Source of the DNA: Enterococcus hulanensis
GTDB taxonomy: Bacteria > Bacillota > Bacilli > Lactobacillales > Enterococcaceae
Direction: 5' to 3'
Length of the DNA stretch: 50,283 nt
Assembly: GCF_005405485.1 (NCBI RefSeq)
Contig: NZ_BJED01000026.1
Span: 1-50,283 of the forward strand
Part shown: one piece after another, positions 18,801 to 28,678 of the stretch
How the letters are laid out: the number at the start of each line of letters is the position of its first letter
Position numbering within the stretch: position 1 is the stretch's first letter
Translations under genes and position numbers: made by a program
The notes under the pieces: generated by a model
Databases searched by the model: none
The model's input: only the letters and a program-made list of their open reading frames with translations
What the model was told of the DNA's origin: nothing

Positions 18801-19554
18801 GTTTGTTGATCTCGAACATATATTTTTGCACGATTGCCGGCAGTTCATCGTAATAGCAATTAACTGTTTCTCGTTGTTGGAAATGGACATCCGGATTTTG
18901 ATTCGTCCCGCTGATTGTTGGATGATTTGGATTCATACTGCGTTTGCGAAACTCTCTTAACTTTTCTTGATCAATCAATGGAGCTAATTCTTCGTAATCT
19001 AATACTTCCACTTTTTGAATTTCATGACTCGTACGGAAACCATCGAAAAAGTTCATGAAAGGAAGACTGCCCTCGATAGCCGCTAAATGCGCTACCGCCG
19101 ATAAATCCATTACTTCCTGAACACTGCTTTCTTGCAGCATCGCAAATCCTGTTTGACGAGCAGCCATTACGTCACCATGATCACCAAAAATATTTAAGGC
19201 ATTTGTTGTAACCGCTCGACTGGCAACATGAAATACGCCTGGCAACAACTCTCCTGCGATTTTATACATGTTCGGAATCATCAATAATAAGCCTTGCGAA
19301 GCGGTATAGGTGGTCGTTAACGCGCCCGTTTTCAATGCGCCATGAACCACACCAGCGGCTCCAGCCTCCGATTGCATTTCTGTGATTGAGACAGGTTGTC
19401 CAAATATATTTTTCTTCCCTTGCGAAGCCCATTGATCCACAAGTTCAGCCATAGTTGAGCTAGGAGTGATTGGATAAATTGCAGCTAACTCTGTGAATCC
19501 ATATGAAATATAGGCTGCTGCTGTATTTCCGTCCATCGTTTTTGTCTTACGCAT
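15883..19554 (-). CDS. nifJ: Pyruvate:ferredoxin (flavodoxin) oxidoreductase
   Basis: A 1223-residue single-chain enzyme that oxidises pyruvate to acetyl-CoA and CO2 with reduction of ferredoxin or flavodoxin. The start at 19554 is set by AAGGAGG just upstream; 23 further in-frame codons upstream lack a site. Visible in order: N-terminal pyrimidine-binding domain (AAYISYGFTELAAIYPITPSS, key residues only), two 4Fe-4S motifs (CTMCNECSFVCPHA near 695 and CTGCGLCVEACPAKG near 750), CAGCGETPY and GCSSIWG of the proximal cluster and ThDP region, GGDGWAYDIGFGG, and CINHGLRGGM. The last 40 or so residues are an unusual Arg/Ala/Glu-rich tail. It is monocistronic behind a TTGAAA-16-TATAAT promoter. 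It implies anaerobic pyruvate use alongside other routes. Confidence 0.96.
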   Translation of the reverse strand: MRKTKTMDGNTAAAYISYGFTELAAIYPITPSSTMAELVDQWASQGKKNIFGQPVSITEMQSEAGAAGVVHGALKTGALTTTYTASQGLLLMIPNMYKIAGELLPGVFHVASRAVTTNALNIFGDHGDVMAARQTGFAMLQESSVQEVMDLSAVAHLAAIEGSLPFMNFFDGFRTSHEIQKVEVLDYEELAPLIDQEKLREFRKRSMNPNHPTISGTNQNPDVHFQQRETVNCYYDELPAIVQKYMFEINKLRGTNYDLVTYYGADDAEEVIVAMGSVAQTIEQTVDYLNANGRKVGFLNIHLYRPFPTETFLEKLPNTVKSIAVLDRSKEPGADGEPLLLDIQGVMYEADVRPKIIGGRFGLGSKDVTPDQIIAVYDELIKDKKLAKKRFTIGITDDVTNLSLETKGTLDLTNPNTFQAKFWGFGSDGTVGANKSAIKIIGDHTDKFAQGYFSYDSKKSGGLTVSHLRFGDTPIRSTYLVESADFIACHTPAYIHTYDLLKGLKPGGIFLMNTMWNDAQIDKLLPAKMKRYIAENDIKFYTINAVKLAMEVGLGSRINTVMQTAFFSLTGIIPFDEVLEILKEEADRSYRRKSLEIVEKNIAAIDQTVELLHQVQVPEAWRTVEVPLLVRKSPVSQYVEQIVEPINSQRGNDLTVNDLVANGMTDGTIPTGTAKFEKRGIALEVPHWISDRCTMCNECSFVCPHAAIRPFLADEEELEEAPEGYIVREMRGADGLKYRIQVSVEDCTGCGLCVEACPAKGKALVMKPYEEEKEQAINWAFSMTLKQKANPAKINSVLGSQFNQPLLEFSGACAGCGETPYVKLMTQMFGDRMMIANATGCSSIWGAAAPVSPYTTNDKGQGPAWSNSLFEDNAEYGYGMFLANQTRRKELADKINDVLGTVSDDLRELMEDWMDHMFESDGTQQRATKLTAALEAEGLTDPSLAEIYDNRDLFVKTSQWMFGGDGWAYDIGFGGIDHILASGADVNILVMDNEVYSNTGGQTSKATPASAIAKFSAGGKYQSKKDLGMMAMTYGNVYVAQIASGANQMQTIKALDEAEKFPGPSLVIAYTPCINHGLRGGMSKTLQEAKDAVNSGYWSLYRYNPLQREKGKNPMTLDYKKPNFDDMIGFMKQQTRFSALERIQPDDAQRLYQKTVNDAQTRFYNYARLAGQEEKIRAKLEGTKAESAEATAGAKPKRERKPDPEAEARRAARRAARAEKRNK

Positions 19555-19682
19555 GTTTTCCTCCTTAATATTTAGTAGCTTTTTCCTATAGAAAAAAATT
19601 ACTATTCTAACGTGTAATACCATTTATTTTTATGTGATCCTTTTCAGAATAAAAAACTTAAGATATTTATAACAACGGACTT

Positions 19683-19710
19683 ATTATAAACGAACCTCCC
19701 TTAATTTCAA
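19683..19710 (-). promoter_or_regulatory. Probable nifJ promoter
   Basis: On the minus strand TTGAAA (19710-19705) and TATAAT (19688-19683) are 16 bases apart. The leader to the nifJ ATG would be about 120 bases. Confidence 0.65.
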
Positions 19711-19752
19711 ACACGAGTTTCAGTATTTTTAACTTATTTAAATGAAAAGAGT

Positions 19753-19780
19753 TTGTTTTCTTAAAATTTTTTTGTACACT
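19753..19780 (+). promoter_or_regulatory. Possible promoter of the thioredoxin-fold gene
   Basis: TTGTTT (19753-19758) and TACACT (19775-19780) with a 16-base spacer, 25 bases before the ATG. Matches are moderate. Confidence 0.45.
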
Positions 19781-19805
19781 AGTAAGAGAAAGGACGTGTT
19801 TTCTC

Positions 19806-20321
19806 ATGGATATTTCTGTTATAAAAGCAAGTTTGGTCAATGACTTTAATGGCATCAAAATCGGTTCAGATACAGCACCAAAGCGGCTGATTGAGTTTAT
19901 CAATCTTCGGTGTCCTTACTGCAAGCAATGGTTTGAAGAATCTTATGACACTTTAGATCAGGCAGTCGCAGAAGGAAAAATCCAGCGCATTATCAAATTA
20001 TTAGATAAAGATAAGATTAGTTTGCAACGCGGTAACGTCATGCACGAGTACATTGATGCTGATCCTAAAAAAGCCCTGATTCAAATTCAGCAGGCTTTCG
20101 AAACACAAGAAATTTGGCAAGGTTTTGAACTAGAAGCGGTCGCTAACTACGCAGAAAAAACATTGCATTTCTCCCAACAAGCAAATCAAACCCTACAGGG
20201 AGAAATTCGCAACGAAGCTGAACAGGCCAATATCAAGTTCGTTCCAACCGTTATATTAGGCGACCATATTTTTGATGAGTCAATTGATGAAGCTACATTA
20301 AAAACTTATATCTCAGAATAA
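19806..20321 (+). CDS. DsbA-like thioredoxin-fold protein
   Basis: 171 residues with a CPYC active-site motif (Cys36 and Cys39) in FINLRCPYCKQWFEE, a helical insertion domain, and the cis-proline segment KFVPTVILGDHIF near 145-157. This is the DsbA/FrnE-like arrangement. No signal peptide or membrane anchor is present, so a cytoplasmic thiol-disulfide role is more likely than periplasmic-type oxidative folding. AAAGGACG lies upstream of the ATG. It is convergent with whiA and shares its terminator; nifJ is divergent upstream. Confidence 0.88.
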   Translation: MDISVIKASLVNDFNGIKIGSDTAPKRLIEFINLRCPYCKQWFEESYDTLDQAVAEGKIQRIIKLLDKDKISLQRGNVMHEYIDADPKKALIQIQQAFETQEIWQGFELEAVANYAEKTLHFSQQANQTLQGEIRNEAEQANIKFVPTVILGDHIFDESIDEATLKTYISE

Positions 20322-20323
20322 AT

Positions 20324-20354
20324 AAAAAACCGTTTGAGACTCAAACGGTTTTTT
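20324..20354. terminator. Shared terminator of the thioredoxin-fold gene and whiA
   Basis: AAAAAACCGTTTGA and TCAAACGGTTTTTT form a perfect 14-bp stem with a 3-base loop. The right arm is also the last whiA codons and its TGA stop, so the signal works for both strands. Confidence 0.92.
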
Positions 20355-21276
20355 TGCGCAAATTATCTGCAAAATCATTGATTTTTCGTATTCGATGGTT
20401 GATCCCCGATTTAGAAATCGCTCCAGATGGGATCATCTCTCCCAATTCTTTTAAGCTGATTTCCGGATTTTGAATCCGCAATTCTGCAATTTCTTGCAAC
20501 TTCTCAGGCAATGATTGTAATCCGACAGTTGCTTCAATAAAATGAATATTCTCAATCTGTTTAGAAGCTGCATCAATCGTTTTATTCATATTGGCTGTCT
20601 CGCAATTGACTAGTCGATTAACCGAATTACGCATGTCTCGGACAATTCGAACGTCTTCAAACTTCAACATTGAATTCGTTGCGCCGATCAATGTCAAAAA
20701 GTCAGCAATTTTTTCCGCACCTTTTAAATAGGTGATGTACCCGTTGCGTCGTTCCAGCGTTCGCGCATTGAGATCGAACAGATTCAGCAAATCGCAGATA
20801 TCTTGATTATGTTCCTCGTAAATCGAAGAAATCTCTAAGTGATAACGACTTGTTTCAGGATTATTAACCGAGCCAGAAGCTAAAAAAGCCCCCCGCAAAT
20901 ATGCCCGTGTTTTTTCATCAGATTGCTTGACTTCATTCGATATGTGGGATTGAAACATCATTCCATCCATAATATCCAAATCTAATAATATCTTCTGTGT
21001 TTCTTGTTTCAATCGAACAATGTAAACATTATTTTTCTTTAATTTCATTTTTCGGCGTACCAATAACTCGCTGCGCACTCCATAATGTTCCTTCAACAAA
21101 GTAAAAATCCGACGAGCAATCGCTGCATTTTCAGTTTGGACATTTAAAACAAATTGATGATTACTCAAGCTTAGTGAACCATTCATACGTATCAATGCGG
21201 CCAGCTCAGCTTGTGCGAGATTCTTTTGGACTGCCAGACCCGTTAGCTCTTTTTTTACTTCTGCTGCAAAAGACAT
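20341..21276 (-). CDS. whiA: WhiA-family DNA-binding protein
   Basis: 311 residues: an N-terminal degenerate LAGLIDADG homing-endonuclease-like domain (about 1-190, including [16 protein letters not shown]) and a C-terminal helix-turn-helix (about 225-305, with [15 protein letters not shown] and [17 protein letters not shown] motif, here [13 protein letters not shown]). In Gram-positive bacteria WhiA binds DNA and affects division and chromosome segregation; its exact role in Firmicutes is not settled. AAGGAGGG precedes the ATG. It is the third gene of rapZ-yvcK-whiA, but separated from yvcK by 263 bases holding a duplicated hairpin. Confidence 0.96.
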   Translation of the reverse strand: MSFAAEVKKELTGLAVQKNLAQAELAALIRMNGSLSLSNHQFVLNVQTENAAIARRIFTLLKEHYGVRSELLVRRKMKLKKNNVYIVRLKQETQKILLDLDIMDGMMFQSHISNEVKQSDEKTRAYLRGAFLASGSVNNPETSRYHLEISSIYEEHNQDICDLLNLFDLNARTLERRNGYITYLKGAEKIADFLTLIGATNSMLKFEDVRIVRDMRNSVNRLVNCETANMNKTIDAASKQIENIHFIEATVGLQSLPEKLQEIAELRIQNPEISLKELGEMIPSGAISKSGINHRIRKINDFADNLRKKTV

Positions 21277-21285
21277 GACGAGCCC

Positions 21286-21336
21286 TCCTTTTTCATAATA
21301 AAGACTTAATTTTTCTAGAGAAAAATTAGGTCTATT
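21286..21336 (-). repeat. Hairpin repeat, copy A, adjoining the whiA ribosome site
   Basis: A 51-base unit shared with 21436-21486 (43 of 51 positions by hand alignment). It contains inverted arms AGACTTAATTTTT / AAAAATTAGGTCT. On the minus strand the hairpin is followed by TTTATTATGAAAAAGGA, the last bases being the whiA ribosome site. Confidence 0.7.
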
Positions 21337-21435
21337 TTCAAGTCGTATACCATTCCACTAGTTATCTCGCATGACTATCTATCAGTTCTGCGTGAAAATA
21401 TTATTCGTTGTTTGAATAAAAAAGTGAAACTGGCA

Positions 21436-21486
21436 TCCTTTTTCATAATAAAGAACTAATTTTCTTTGACAAAAATTAGTTCTAAT
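21436..21486 (-). repeat. Hairpin repeat, copy B, 150 bases from copy A
   Basis: The same 51-base unit, exactly 150 bases from copy A. Arms are AGAACTAATTTT / AAAATTAGTTCT, a perfect 12-bp stem. One stem position differs from copy A on both sides (C-G versus A-T), which suggests the fold is maintained. Confidence 0.7.
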
Positions 21487-21539
21487 TAAGACTACATAAC
21501 TATATTTTTCTTCCGTCAATCAGATAAACTGAAGATTTT

Positions 21540-22538
21540 TTAAATTTTTGCGCCGAATACGATTCGGAACAACTCATCTACAACCTTATCGCCATCATGA
21601 AAAACACCGCCATCACGCAATTTCAAAAAATCAGTTGAAACAACACGACAGCCCTCATCTCTCAGACCATTAAAATCATGGGTAACCTGTACCAAGTACT
21701 CGTCATAGATTTCAGGATCCATATAACCTTCAGGAACTTTTTCTGTATTGACCAAAACGGTGTCGATAAATTTGCTTTCAAGGTGCTTGTGCAGAACTCG
21801 AATATGATCTGCATCGCTAAAATGCTCTGTCTCACCTTTTTGAGTCATAATATTGCAAATGTAGACCACTTCTGCCTTAGTCGTACGGACTGCATCACCT
21901 AATTCCTCAATCACTAAATTAGGCAGGATACTAGTAAACAATGACCCCGGACCTAGTACGACCATATCTGCTTCGTGGATGGCATTAACAACTTTACGCG
22001 CTGCATGAACAGCTTGTTCACCATTTTTCTCTGTAACATAAACTTTTTCAATTGTTTTGCGATCAATAGCAATTTTTGACTCGCCTACCGCACTAGTTCC
22101 ATCATCGAAATCTGCATGCAAAACTAACGGCGTTTCCGAAGAAGGATAAATGTGTCCATCGACATGCATCATCATCGAAAGCAATTGAATGGCCTCGTAG
22201 GTACTGTTGCGCATTTCTGATAAAGCCGCAATCAGGAGATTTCCAATCGTATGATTCGCTAAAAATTTGTCATCCTCATGAAAACGATATTGAAATAAAT
22301 CTTCATATAGTTTTGGCATGTCTGATAAAGCAGCCAATACATTTCTCAAGTCTCCTGGCGGTGCCATATCGATCGAATCACGCAACTCACCGCTACTGCC
22401 GCCATCATCTGCGACAGTCACGACTGCTGTAATATCTGCGCTTTGGTTCCGCAGGCTTTTCAAAATAACCGGCAGTCCAGTTCCCCCGCCAATCACCACG
22501 ATTTTAGGTTTGCGGATACGGTATGTTTTCATTTTCAT
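21540..22538 (-). CDS. yvcK: YvcK-family (CofD-like) protein, gluconeogenesis factor
   Basis: 332 residues with the family's N-terminal nucleotide-binding GGGTGLPV (about 17-24), [13 protein letters not shown] and PPGDLRN motifs. YvcK is needed for growth on gluconeogenic carbon sources and for correct cell-wall synthesis in Bacillus, and binds UDP-sugars there. The start overlaps the rapZ stop by 4 bases (ATGA), so the two are translationally coupled; a second ATG three codons in is an alternative start. Linked to rapZ and whiA as in most Firmicutes. Confidence 0.95.
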   Translation of the reverse strand: MKMKTYRIRKPKIVVIGGGTGLPVILKSLRNQSADITAVVTVADDGGSSGELRDSIDMAPPGDLRNVLAALSDMPKLYEDLFQYRFHEDDKFLANHTIGNLLIAALSEMRNSTYEAIQLLSMMMHVDGHIYPSSETPLVLHADFDDGTSAVGESKIAIDRKTIEKVYVTEKNGEQAVHAARKVVNAIHEADMVVLGPGSLFTSILPNLVIEELGDAVRTTKAEVVYICNIMTQKGETEHFSDADHIRVLHKHLESKFIDTVLVNTEKVPEGYMDPEIYDEYLVQVTHDFNGLRDEGCRVVSTDFLKLRDGGVFHDGDKVVDELFRIVFGAKI

Positions 22539-23422
22539 GAACGATTCACCGTCTCTTTCCGCTTATCTTTATCACGATGGGTGATGTTCACTTTATAATC
22601 AGCTTCTTTAATAGCTTTACCCACACGCTCAGTCAGGGCAACTGAACGGTGCTGTCCACCAGTACAACCAATAGCGATGGTTAATGAACTTTTCCCTTCT
22701 TTGATATAACCTGGCAAGATATCCATTATTAGCCGTACAAAATTTGTATAAAAACTTTCCGTTTCAGGAAATGACATCACATAATCATAAACAGGCTTAT
22801 CTAGCCCTGTTTGCGGACGCAGCTCTGGAATATAATGCGGGTTTGGTAAGAAGCGTACATCCATGACGATATCAGCATCAATCGGCAGCCCATATTTAAA
22901 TCCAAAGGAAACAACTTCCACGTGGAAACCTACATCATCTTTTTGCTTAAATGATTGATTGATTTTTTCCCGCAGCTGACGCGGTGTCAAATCGGTTGTA
23001 TCAATCATTAACGTTGCGCGATTTTTTAGATCCTCCAAAATCGCACGTTCTTTTCGTATTCCCTCTGTAATCATACCGTCCATTGCAAGCGGATGAGAAC
23101 GACGCGTCTCTTTATAACGAGAAACCAGCTCTTCATCAGAACAATCTAAAAACAGGATACTTGTATCGATAAATCCGGTATTTTCGATCTCTATCAACAT
23201 TTTTTGAATGTCTTCGAAAAATGAACGGGACCGTAGATCAACAACTAAGGCAATTTTTGTTACCTTTCCAGACTCACGAATTAATTCCCAAAATTTTGGA
23301 ATTAAACCTGGGGGCATATTATCTACACAAAAATACCCCATATCTTCAAAACTTTGAATCGCAACGGTTTTCCCCGCGCCACTCATGCCAGTAATGACAA
23401 CTAAATGTAAACTCTCTGTCAT
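22535..23422 (-). CDS. rapZ: RNase adapter / nucleotide-binding protein RapZ (YvcJ)
   Basis: 295 residues. The N-terminal kinase-like domain has Walker A GMSGAGKT at about 13-20 and [21 protein letters not shown]; the C-terminal domain has [20 protein letters not shown] and [10 protein letters not shown]. In E. coli RapZ senses GlcN6P and guides RNase E to the GlmZ small RNA; in Bacillus YvcJ hydrolyses GTP and affects competence. AGGAGTG precedes the ATG. It heads rapZ-yvcK-whiA. A short palindrome (23451-23467) lies about 30 bases upstream. Confidence 0.96.
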   Translation of the reverse strand: MTESLHLVVITGMSGAGKTVAIQSFEDMGYFCVDNMPPGLIPKFWELIRESGKVTKIALVVDLRSRSFFEDIQKMLIEIENTGFIDTSILFLDCSDEELVSRYKETRRSHPLAMDGMITEGIRKERAILEDLKNRATLMIDTTDLTPRQLREKINQSFKQKDDVGFHVEVVSFGFKYGLPIDADIVMDVRFLPNPHYIPELRPQTGLDKPVYDYVMSFPETESFYTNFVRLIMDILPGYIKEGKSSLTIAIGCTGGQHRSVALTERVGKAIKEADYKVNITHRDKDKRKETVNRS

Positions 23423-23450
23423 TTTGTGTCACTCCTCTCTCAATTAAAAA

Positions 23451-23467
23451 ATCATTTTGAAAATGAT
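23451..23467. other. Short perfect palindrome in the rapZ leader
   Basis: ATCATTTT-G-AAAATGAT, followed on the minus strand by six Ts. It may be an operator or a weak attenuator-like hairpin about 30 bases before the rapZ start. Confidence 0.4.
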
Positions 23468-23705
23468 CTCTATTTTAATACTAATCTACTATTTAAAAGC
23501 AGTCTTTTCCAAATATCCTATAATCAGAAAGTAAATTTCTTAAACCAAATAAAAAGATGCCAAAGAAACTGAACGTTAGCCTCCTTCGCTATCTTTTAAA
23601 ATTATAACATTCCAGGCGTGTCTTTGCTACTTATTTGTAATTCTTTAATCTTTCCTAATACAACGAACGGATTCAAAAGACTTATTGGTTAAAAGATATT
23701 TACAA

Positions 23706-23740
23706 AAAAACAGATCCTCCTACTTGGAAGATCTGTTTTT
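23706..23740 (-). terminator. Terminator of the D-Asp ligase / racemase operon
   Basis: AAAAACAGATC (23706-23716) and GATCTGTTTTT (23730-23740) pair, extended by TCC/GGA around a 5-base loop. On the minus strand it ends in seven Ts. It overlaps the last six codons of the racemase gene. Confidence 0.9.
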
Positions 23741-24433
23741 CAATGCTAATTCAATGGTGCGATCAGCTAAAATCGATTGTGCATCAATTACTGGATAGGG
23801 TACTTCTTCCGTCAATTCTTGAACTAAAGATAGTTCTGTACAACCTAAAATAGCATTTTGACACCCATATTTTTCAAAGACGTCTGAAAGAATTTCTAAA
23901 TATAACTCACTATTGATGTAGTCGTTTTCCTTCACATCATGATAAATCAGATAATTGATTTTTTCTTGAAGTTCTTGTTCAGGAGCCATAACTTCAAATC
24001 CTTTTGCCTCTAGTTCGCTTTGATACACTTTAGCAGTCATCGTTCCCGCAGTAGCCAACACGGCAATTTTCTCTCCCGGTTGATGGTGCTTCGTCGCCTC
24101 ATTAACCGCTTCACGCGGCATGTGCAATAATGGAATTTTCGTTGCACCTTGAAGCTGTTCAAAAAAGTAATGAGCAGTATTGCAAGTCAGCACTATAAAA
24201 TCAGGCTGTAATAAATTTTGTTTCTCAATATCATCTAATAGAAACGGCAATGGACTAGGAGCCTCATTATCCAAGATGTAAGCCGTCCGGTCAGGGACAG
24301 TCGCATGATTGAACATCACATAATTCAAGTACTCTTGATCATTATGAGCTTGGGTTCGTTGGTTCAGTATTCGAATAAAACTTTCTGTTGCCATTGTTCC
24401 CATACCGCCAAGAATACTAAAAAAATTTTCCAT
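23720..24433 (-). CDS. Aspartate racemase, D-Asp supply for peptidoglycan
   Basis: 237 residues of the PLP-independent Asp/Glu racemase family. The glycine-rich LGGMGTMAT start and the two catalytic cysteine motifs TCNTAH and GCTELS are intact. It probably interconverts L- and D-aspartate. Its ATG lies 2 bases after the upstream ligase stop, with AAGGATAA as ribosome site, so the two are an operon. In E. faecium the D-Asp ligase gene has an aspartate racemase neighbour in the same way, which is the basis for naming the substrate; sequence alone only gives the family. Confidence 0.88.
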   Translation of the reverse strand: MENFFSILGGMGTMATESFIRILNQRTQAHNDQEYLNYVMFNHATVPDRTAYILDNEAPSPLPFLLDDIEKQNLLQPDFIVLTCNTAHYFFEQLQGATKIPLLHMPREAVNEATKHHQPGEKIAVLATAGTMTAKVYQSELEAKGFEVMAPEQELQEKINYLIYHDVKENDYINSELYLEILSDVFEKYGCQNAILGCTELSLVQELTEEVPYPVIDAQSILADRTIELALKNRSSK

Positions 24434-24435
24434 AT

Positions 24436-25692
24436 TTATCCTTCTTTCTCTTTAAAGAATAAATCAAATCGTCCTTTATATTTGCTGAACATGTATTTCA
24501 TTAATACCCAACGCATCAGAGACATATCTTTCTTATAAAAGACTGTAGTGCCCCATTGTTTATTTTTAATCATCTCTAGCGCTTTCTCTTTGTCGGCATT
24601 GTTGCGAGCGAATTTTTCAAAAACACCCTTCGGCACGCCCATCCACAACATTGAAGTTGCAGCTTCTGCCTTTCCATAGATCGTTTCGCTAAAAGGCTTT
24701 TCAAACACACGATCTTCCGTCACGTACTGCGCTAAATTAAAGCCATTGAGAGTAACGAAGAAACTGCTGCGTCCTTGGCGTAAATTGATTTCAAATAGTT
24801 TGTATTCTCCATCGCGCGGGTCATACTTCATGTCAAAATTCGCAAAGCCAGTGTAATTGATCTTTTCTAGAAACCCTTTAATCGTTTGATAAATTTTTTC
24901 ATTATATTCAGGTATAATCGCTACATAGTTTCCAATTGCTTCTGGAGAAGGATCTTCTAATAGCGGATGACCCAAACACATCATACGCACTTGATGATTT
25001 TGATCAACATAGGCATTTAAAACACGCATATTACTGTCATCACCAGGAATAAAATCTTGCGCAATCATTTCACTAGTATAGCCAGCTTCGTAAATACGTT
25101 CGATAATTGTGTCGAACTCATCACGTGTATCCAAAATAAAGGCCTTCTTGCGCCCTTCAAAATCAATAGACAGCCATTCTACACTATTTGCAGGTTTTAA
25201 AGCCACTGGGAAATCAAACGGTAAGTCTTGCTTTAATTTTCCAGCCTCCAACATATCTTCTGTAATGATAAAAGTGTTTGGATAAGGCAAATCGTATTTT
25301 TCGCAAATTTCATAGAAGCTGACTTTACTGATTAAGCTTTGTAATAAATCAAAATCAATATAAGGGCAAATAAACCATTCAGAAAGCTCTTCTTTGTGTT
25401 GCGAAACTAACTCAGCATATCCATCACCGCATGCGATCAGTAGATATTTCGTATCAGGATTATTGTAAGTGTTTTTCCCTAAATCGCGCATTTGTTCAAT
25501 AAATACAGGGTCCTTATCGAATCCCGGAACAACATGTACATTCACAATCTTACTATATTTTGTTGGTGCCAATTGCAACCCAGCATAAGCCTCTGAAACG
25601 ATTCCATAGGCTTCGTGAAAAGAACGGGACATACCATAGACATTAATATCGCTCCCTAATAAAATCGGGACAAATTTTTGTTTTTCATTCAT
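24436..25692 (-). CDS. D-aspartate ligase (Asl-type ATP-grasp), peptidoglycan cross-bridge enzyme
   Basis: 418 residues of the ATP-grasp fold. The N-terminal part ([20 protein letters not shown]) is a preATP-grasp domain; the middle has [13 protein letters not shown] for ATP binding; the C-terminal part has [13 protein letters not shown] and [13 protein letters not shown], the magnesium and ATP-binding strands. This closely fits the Asl(fm) enzyme that adds D-Asp by its beta-carboxyl to the lysine of the stem peptide. The downstream racemase supports it. Presence indicates an L-Lys-D-Asp type wall, unlike E. faecalis. GAAGGTG lies upstream of the ATG. Confidence 0.88.
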   Translation of the reverse strand: MNEKQKFVPILLGSDINVYGMSRSFHEAYGIVSEAYAGLQLAPTKYSKIVNVHVVPGFDKDPVFIEQMRDLGKNTYNNPDTKYLLIACGDGYAELVSQHKEELSEWFICPYIDFDLLQSLISKVSFYEICEKYDLPYPNTFIITEDMLEAGKLKQDLPFDFPVALKPANSVEWLSIDFEGRKKAFILDTRDEFDTIIERIYEAGYTSEMIAQDFIPGDDSNMRVLNAYVDQNHQVRMMCLGHPLLEDPSPEAIGNYVAIIPEYNEKIYQTIKGFLEKINYTGFANFDMKYDPRDGEYKLFEINLRQGRSSFFVTLNGFNLAQYVTEDRVFEKPFSETIYGKAEAATSMLWMGVPKGVFEKFARNNADKEKALEMIKNKQWGTTVFYKKDMSLMRWVLMKYMFSKYKGRFDLFFKEKEG

Positions 25693-25741
25693 ATTTTCTT
25701 ACACCTTCTCATTCTAAATCCTTGATAATCATACCATAAAG

Positions 25742-25775
25742 AAAAATGCAAGCAAAGGAGAATCCTTCACTTGCA
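25742..25775 (-). terminator. uvrA terminator
   Basis: On the minus strand TGCAAGTGAAGGA and TCCTTTGCTTGCA pair with two G-U pairs around a 3-base loop, followed by TTTTT. It lies about 20 bases past the uvrA stop. Confidence 0.85.
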
Positions 25776-25793
25776 TCGAGCTTTATCAGTTAT

Positions 25794-28616
25794 TTATTTT
25801 TTTAGGACACGCTTCAAATAATGACCAGTATAACTCTCGGGAACTTCAGCGATTTCCTCTGGTGTACCTGTAGCCAAAATTGTACCGCCCCCGTCGCCGC
25901 CTTCTGGTCCAAGGTCAATCACATAGTCGGCTGATTTGATCACATCTAAATTATGTTCAATGACCAAAACAGTATTTCCAGCATCAACAAAGCGTTCAAG
26001 CACCTTCAATAAGCGAGCGATATCGTCCGTGTGCAATCCCGTTGTCGGCTCATCTAGAATATAGAAATTTTTGCCGTTAGAGTTCTTATGAAGCTCACTG
26101 GCAAGTTTCATACGCTGCGCTTCCCCGCCAGAAAGTGTTGTTGCTGGTTGCCCCATTGTGACATATCCCAAGCCAACATCTACGATCGTTTGCAGTTTGC
26201 GATGAATTTTAGGAATATGTTTAAAGAACTCAACAGCATCTTCAACAGTCATTTCTAAAATATCAGCAATATTCTTTCCTTTATAATGAACCTCTAACGT
26301 TTCTGAGTTATACCGCTTCCCATGACACACTTCACACGGTACATAAACATCCGGTAAGAAATGCATCTCGATCTTGATAATTCCGTCACCACGACAAGCC
26401 TCACAGCGTCCACCTTTAACATTGAAACTAAAGCGGCCTTTTTTATATCCGCGAATTTTGGCTTCATTCGTTTGTGCAAATAAATCTCGAATATCATCAA
26501 AAACACTTGTATAAGTAGCAGGGTTGCTTCGTGGTGTGCGACCAATTGGGCTTTGATCAATATCAACTAATTTTTCAATATTATTATACCCAGTAATTTT
26601 CTTGAACTTCCCAGGTTTATTTGAGTTCCGATTCAATTTCTGAGCTAAAGCCTTTTTCAAAATCTGATTTACTAATGTTGATTTTCCTGATCCGGAAACA
26701 CCCGTTACTGCGACAAATTTTCCTAATGGGAACTCTGCTTCAATATTTTTCAAATTATTCTCAGCAGCACCAGTAACCTTGATTTTCTTACCGCTTCCTT
26801 TACGACGTTCTTTGGGTATGGCAATTTCTCGTTTTCCTGATAGATACTGACCAGTCAAAGATTTCGGATTCTTCTCAACCTGCTTCGGCGTTCCCGCAGC
26901 AACGATCTCTCCACCTTGATCACCGGCACCCGGGCCAACATCAATCAAATAATCAGCTGCACGCATCGTATCTTCATCATGCTCTACAACGATCAGGGTA
27001 TTTCCCAAATCACGCATTTTCTTCAAGGATTCAATCAAACGATCATTGTCCCGTTGATGCAACCCAATCGAAGGTTCATCCAAAATATAAAGAACTCCAG
27101 ATAAGTTTGAACCAATTTGAGTCGCTAAACGAATCCGTTGTGCTTCGCCACCAGATAAAGTTCCTGATGCTCGACTTAAAGTTAGATAATCCAACCCAAC
27201 GTTTCGCAAGAAGCTCAAACGATCCTTGATTTCCTTTAGAATTGGTTTAGCAATGACTTTTTCCTGCTCACTTAAAGCAACTGTTTCAAAAAAATCCAAT
27301 GCACTATTAATCGAATCTTCACTCACTTGCCCAATATTCACGTCATTAATCTGAACGGATAATGCTTGCGGGTTCAAACGATAACCATGACAAGTTTGAC
27401 AAGTTAATTCGGTCATATACAAACGCATTTGATCACGTGTGAAATCACTATTTGTTTCCGCATAACGACGGTTGATGTTGTTAATAATACCTTCGAAAGG
27501 AACTTCTACATCACGAACTCCACCGAAATCATTTTCATAGTGGAAGTGGAAATTTTCACCGTTCGATCCATTCAAAATAATATCTTGATGCTCTTTCGGC
27601 AGCTCTTCGAAAGGTGTATCCATGTCAATCCCGAAACTTAAGCAGGCCTGTTCCAACATTTGCGGATAATATTGCGAGCTGATTGGATTCCAAGGAATCA
27701 ATGCACCTTCGCGTAATGTTTTCCCTTGATCGGGTATCACTAAATCCATATCGACTTCTAACTTAATCCCTAAACCATCACAATCTGGACATGCGCCAAA
27801 AGGAGCATTGAATGAAAATAATCGTGGTTCAAGTTCACCTACTGTAAAACCGCAATACGGACATGCATAGTGTTCGCTGAAAAGCATTTCTTTTTCACCA
27901 ATCACATCAACAATCGCGTAACCCTCTGCTAAACGCAGAGCCGCTTCAAAAGAATCAAATAAACGTGAACGAATTCCTTCCTTAACAACAATCCGATCGA
28001 CGATGATCTCAATGTCATGCTTTTTATTTTTGGTTAATTCGGGGGCTTCTGTCACATCATATAATTCTCCATCAACACGCATGCGGACATAGCCTTCCCG
28101 TTGAATCATTTCAAAAACTTTTTTATGCTGTCCTTTTTTCTTAGTAATTACTGGTGCTAAGATTTGGATTTTTGTTCGTTCCGGCAGTTCCAAAACCTTA
28201 TCGACCATTTGCTCAACAGACTGAGAAGTAATCTCAATATGATCGTTGGGACAAATCGGATGCCCCACTCGTGCATAAAGCAACCGCAAATAATCATTAA
28301 TCTCAGTTACCGTTCCTACTGTCGACCGAGGATTTTTGCTGGTCGTTTTTTGATCAATTGAAATTGCCGGACTCAAACCATCGATGCTATCTACATCTGG
28401 TTTGTCCATCTGACCGAGAAATTGGCGTGCATACGCCGATAAACTTTCCACATAACGGCGTTGACCTTCCGCATAAAGCGTATCGAAGGCCAACGAGCTT
28501 TTCCCAGAACCAGACAAACCAGTAACAACCACCATTTTGTCACGAGGAATCGTCACATCAACATTTTTCAAATTATGAGCTCGCGCTCCATGAATTACTA
28601 TCTTATCATTCGCCAT
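25794..28616 (-). CDS. uvrA: Excinuclease ABC subunit A
   Basis: 940 residues; dimeric ABC-type ATPase that scans DNA for lesions and loads UvrB in nucleotide excision repair. Visible: first Walker [11 protein letters not shown] (about 32-41), zinc module CPYCGF...CPDC, first signature [13 protein letters not shown], second Walker [11 protein letters not shown] (about 640), second zinc module CEACRGDG...CEVC, second signature [13 protein letters not shown], and Walker [12 protein letters not shown]. All intact. AAGGAGAT precedes the ATG. It follows uvrB by 62 bases and shares its promoter. Confidence 0.98.
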   Translation of the reverse strand: MANDKIVIHGARAHNLKNVDVTIPRDKMVVVTGLSGSGKSSLAFDTLYAEGQRRYVESLSAYARQFLGQMDKPDVDSIDGLSPAISIDQKTTSKNPRSTVGTVTEINDYLRLLYARVGHPICPNDHIEITSQSVEQMVDKVLELPERTKIQILAPVITKKKGQHKKVFEMIQREGYVRMRVDGELYDVTEAPELTKNKKHDIEIIVDRIVVKEGIRSRLFDSFEAALRLAEGYAIVDVIGEKEMLFSEHYACPYCGFTVGELEPRLFSFNAPFGACPDCDGLGIKLEVDMDLVIPDQGKTLREGALIPWNPISSQYYPQMLEQACLSFGIDMDTPFEELPKEHQDIILNGSNGENFHFHYENDFGGVRDVEVPFEGIINNINRRYAETNSDFTRDQMRLYMTELTCQTCHGYRLNPQALSVQINDVNIGQVSEDSINSALDFFETVALSEQEKVIAKPILKEIKDRLSFLRNVGLDYLTLSRASGTLSGGEAQRIRLATQIGSNLSGVLYILDEPSIGLHQRDNDRLIESLKKMRDLGNTLIVVEHDEDTMRAADYLIDVGPGAGDQGGEIVAAGTPKQVEKNPKSLTGQYLSGKREIAIPKERRKGSGKKIKVTGAAENNLKNIEAEFPLGKFVAVTGVSGSGKSTLVNQILKKALAQKLNRNSNKPGKFKKITGYNNIEKLVDIDQSPIGRTPRSNPATYTSVFDDIRDLFAQTNEAKIRGYKKGRFSFNVKGGRCEACRGDGIIKIEMHFLPDVYVPCEVCHGKRYNSETLEVHYKGKNIADILEMTVEDAVEFFKHIPKIHRKLQTIVDVGLGYVTMGQPATTLSGGEAQRMKLASELHKNSNGKNFYILDEPTTGLHTDDIARLLKVLERFVDAGNTVLVIEHNLDVIKSADYVIDLGPEGGDGGGTILATGTPEEIAEVPESYTGHYLKRVLKK

Positions 28617-28678
28617 TTATATCTCCTTGTTCATTAACTATATTCATTTTTTAGTGGAACTGATACCTTTAGCTCAGT

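Noticed and set aside
19639-19653. CodY box upstream of nifJ
   Set aside because: CCTTTTCAGAATAAA shares only the central TTTTCAGAA with the consensus; about 10 of 15 positions is not convincing in AT-rich DNA.
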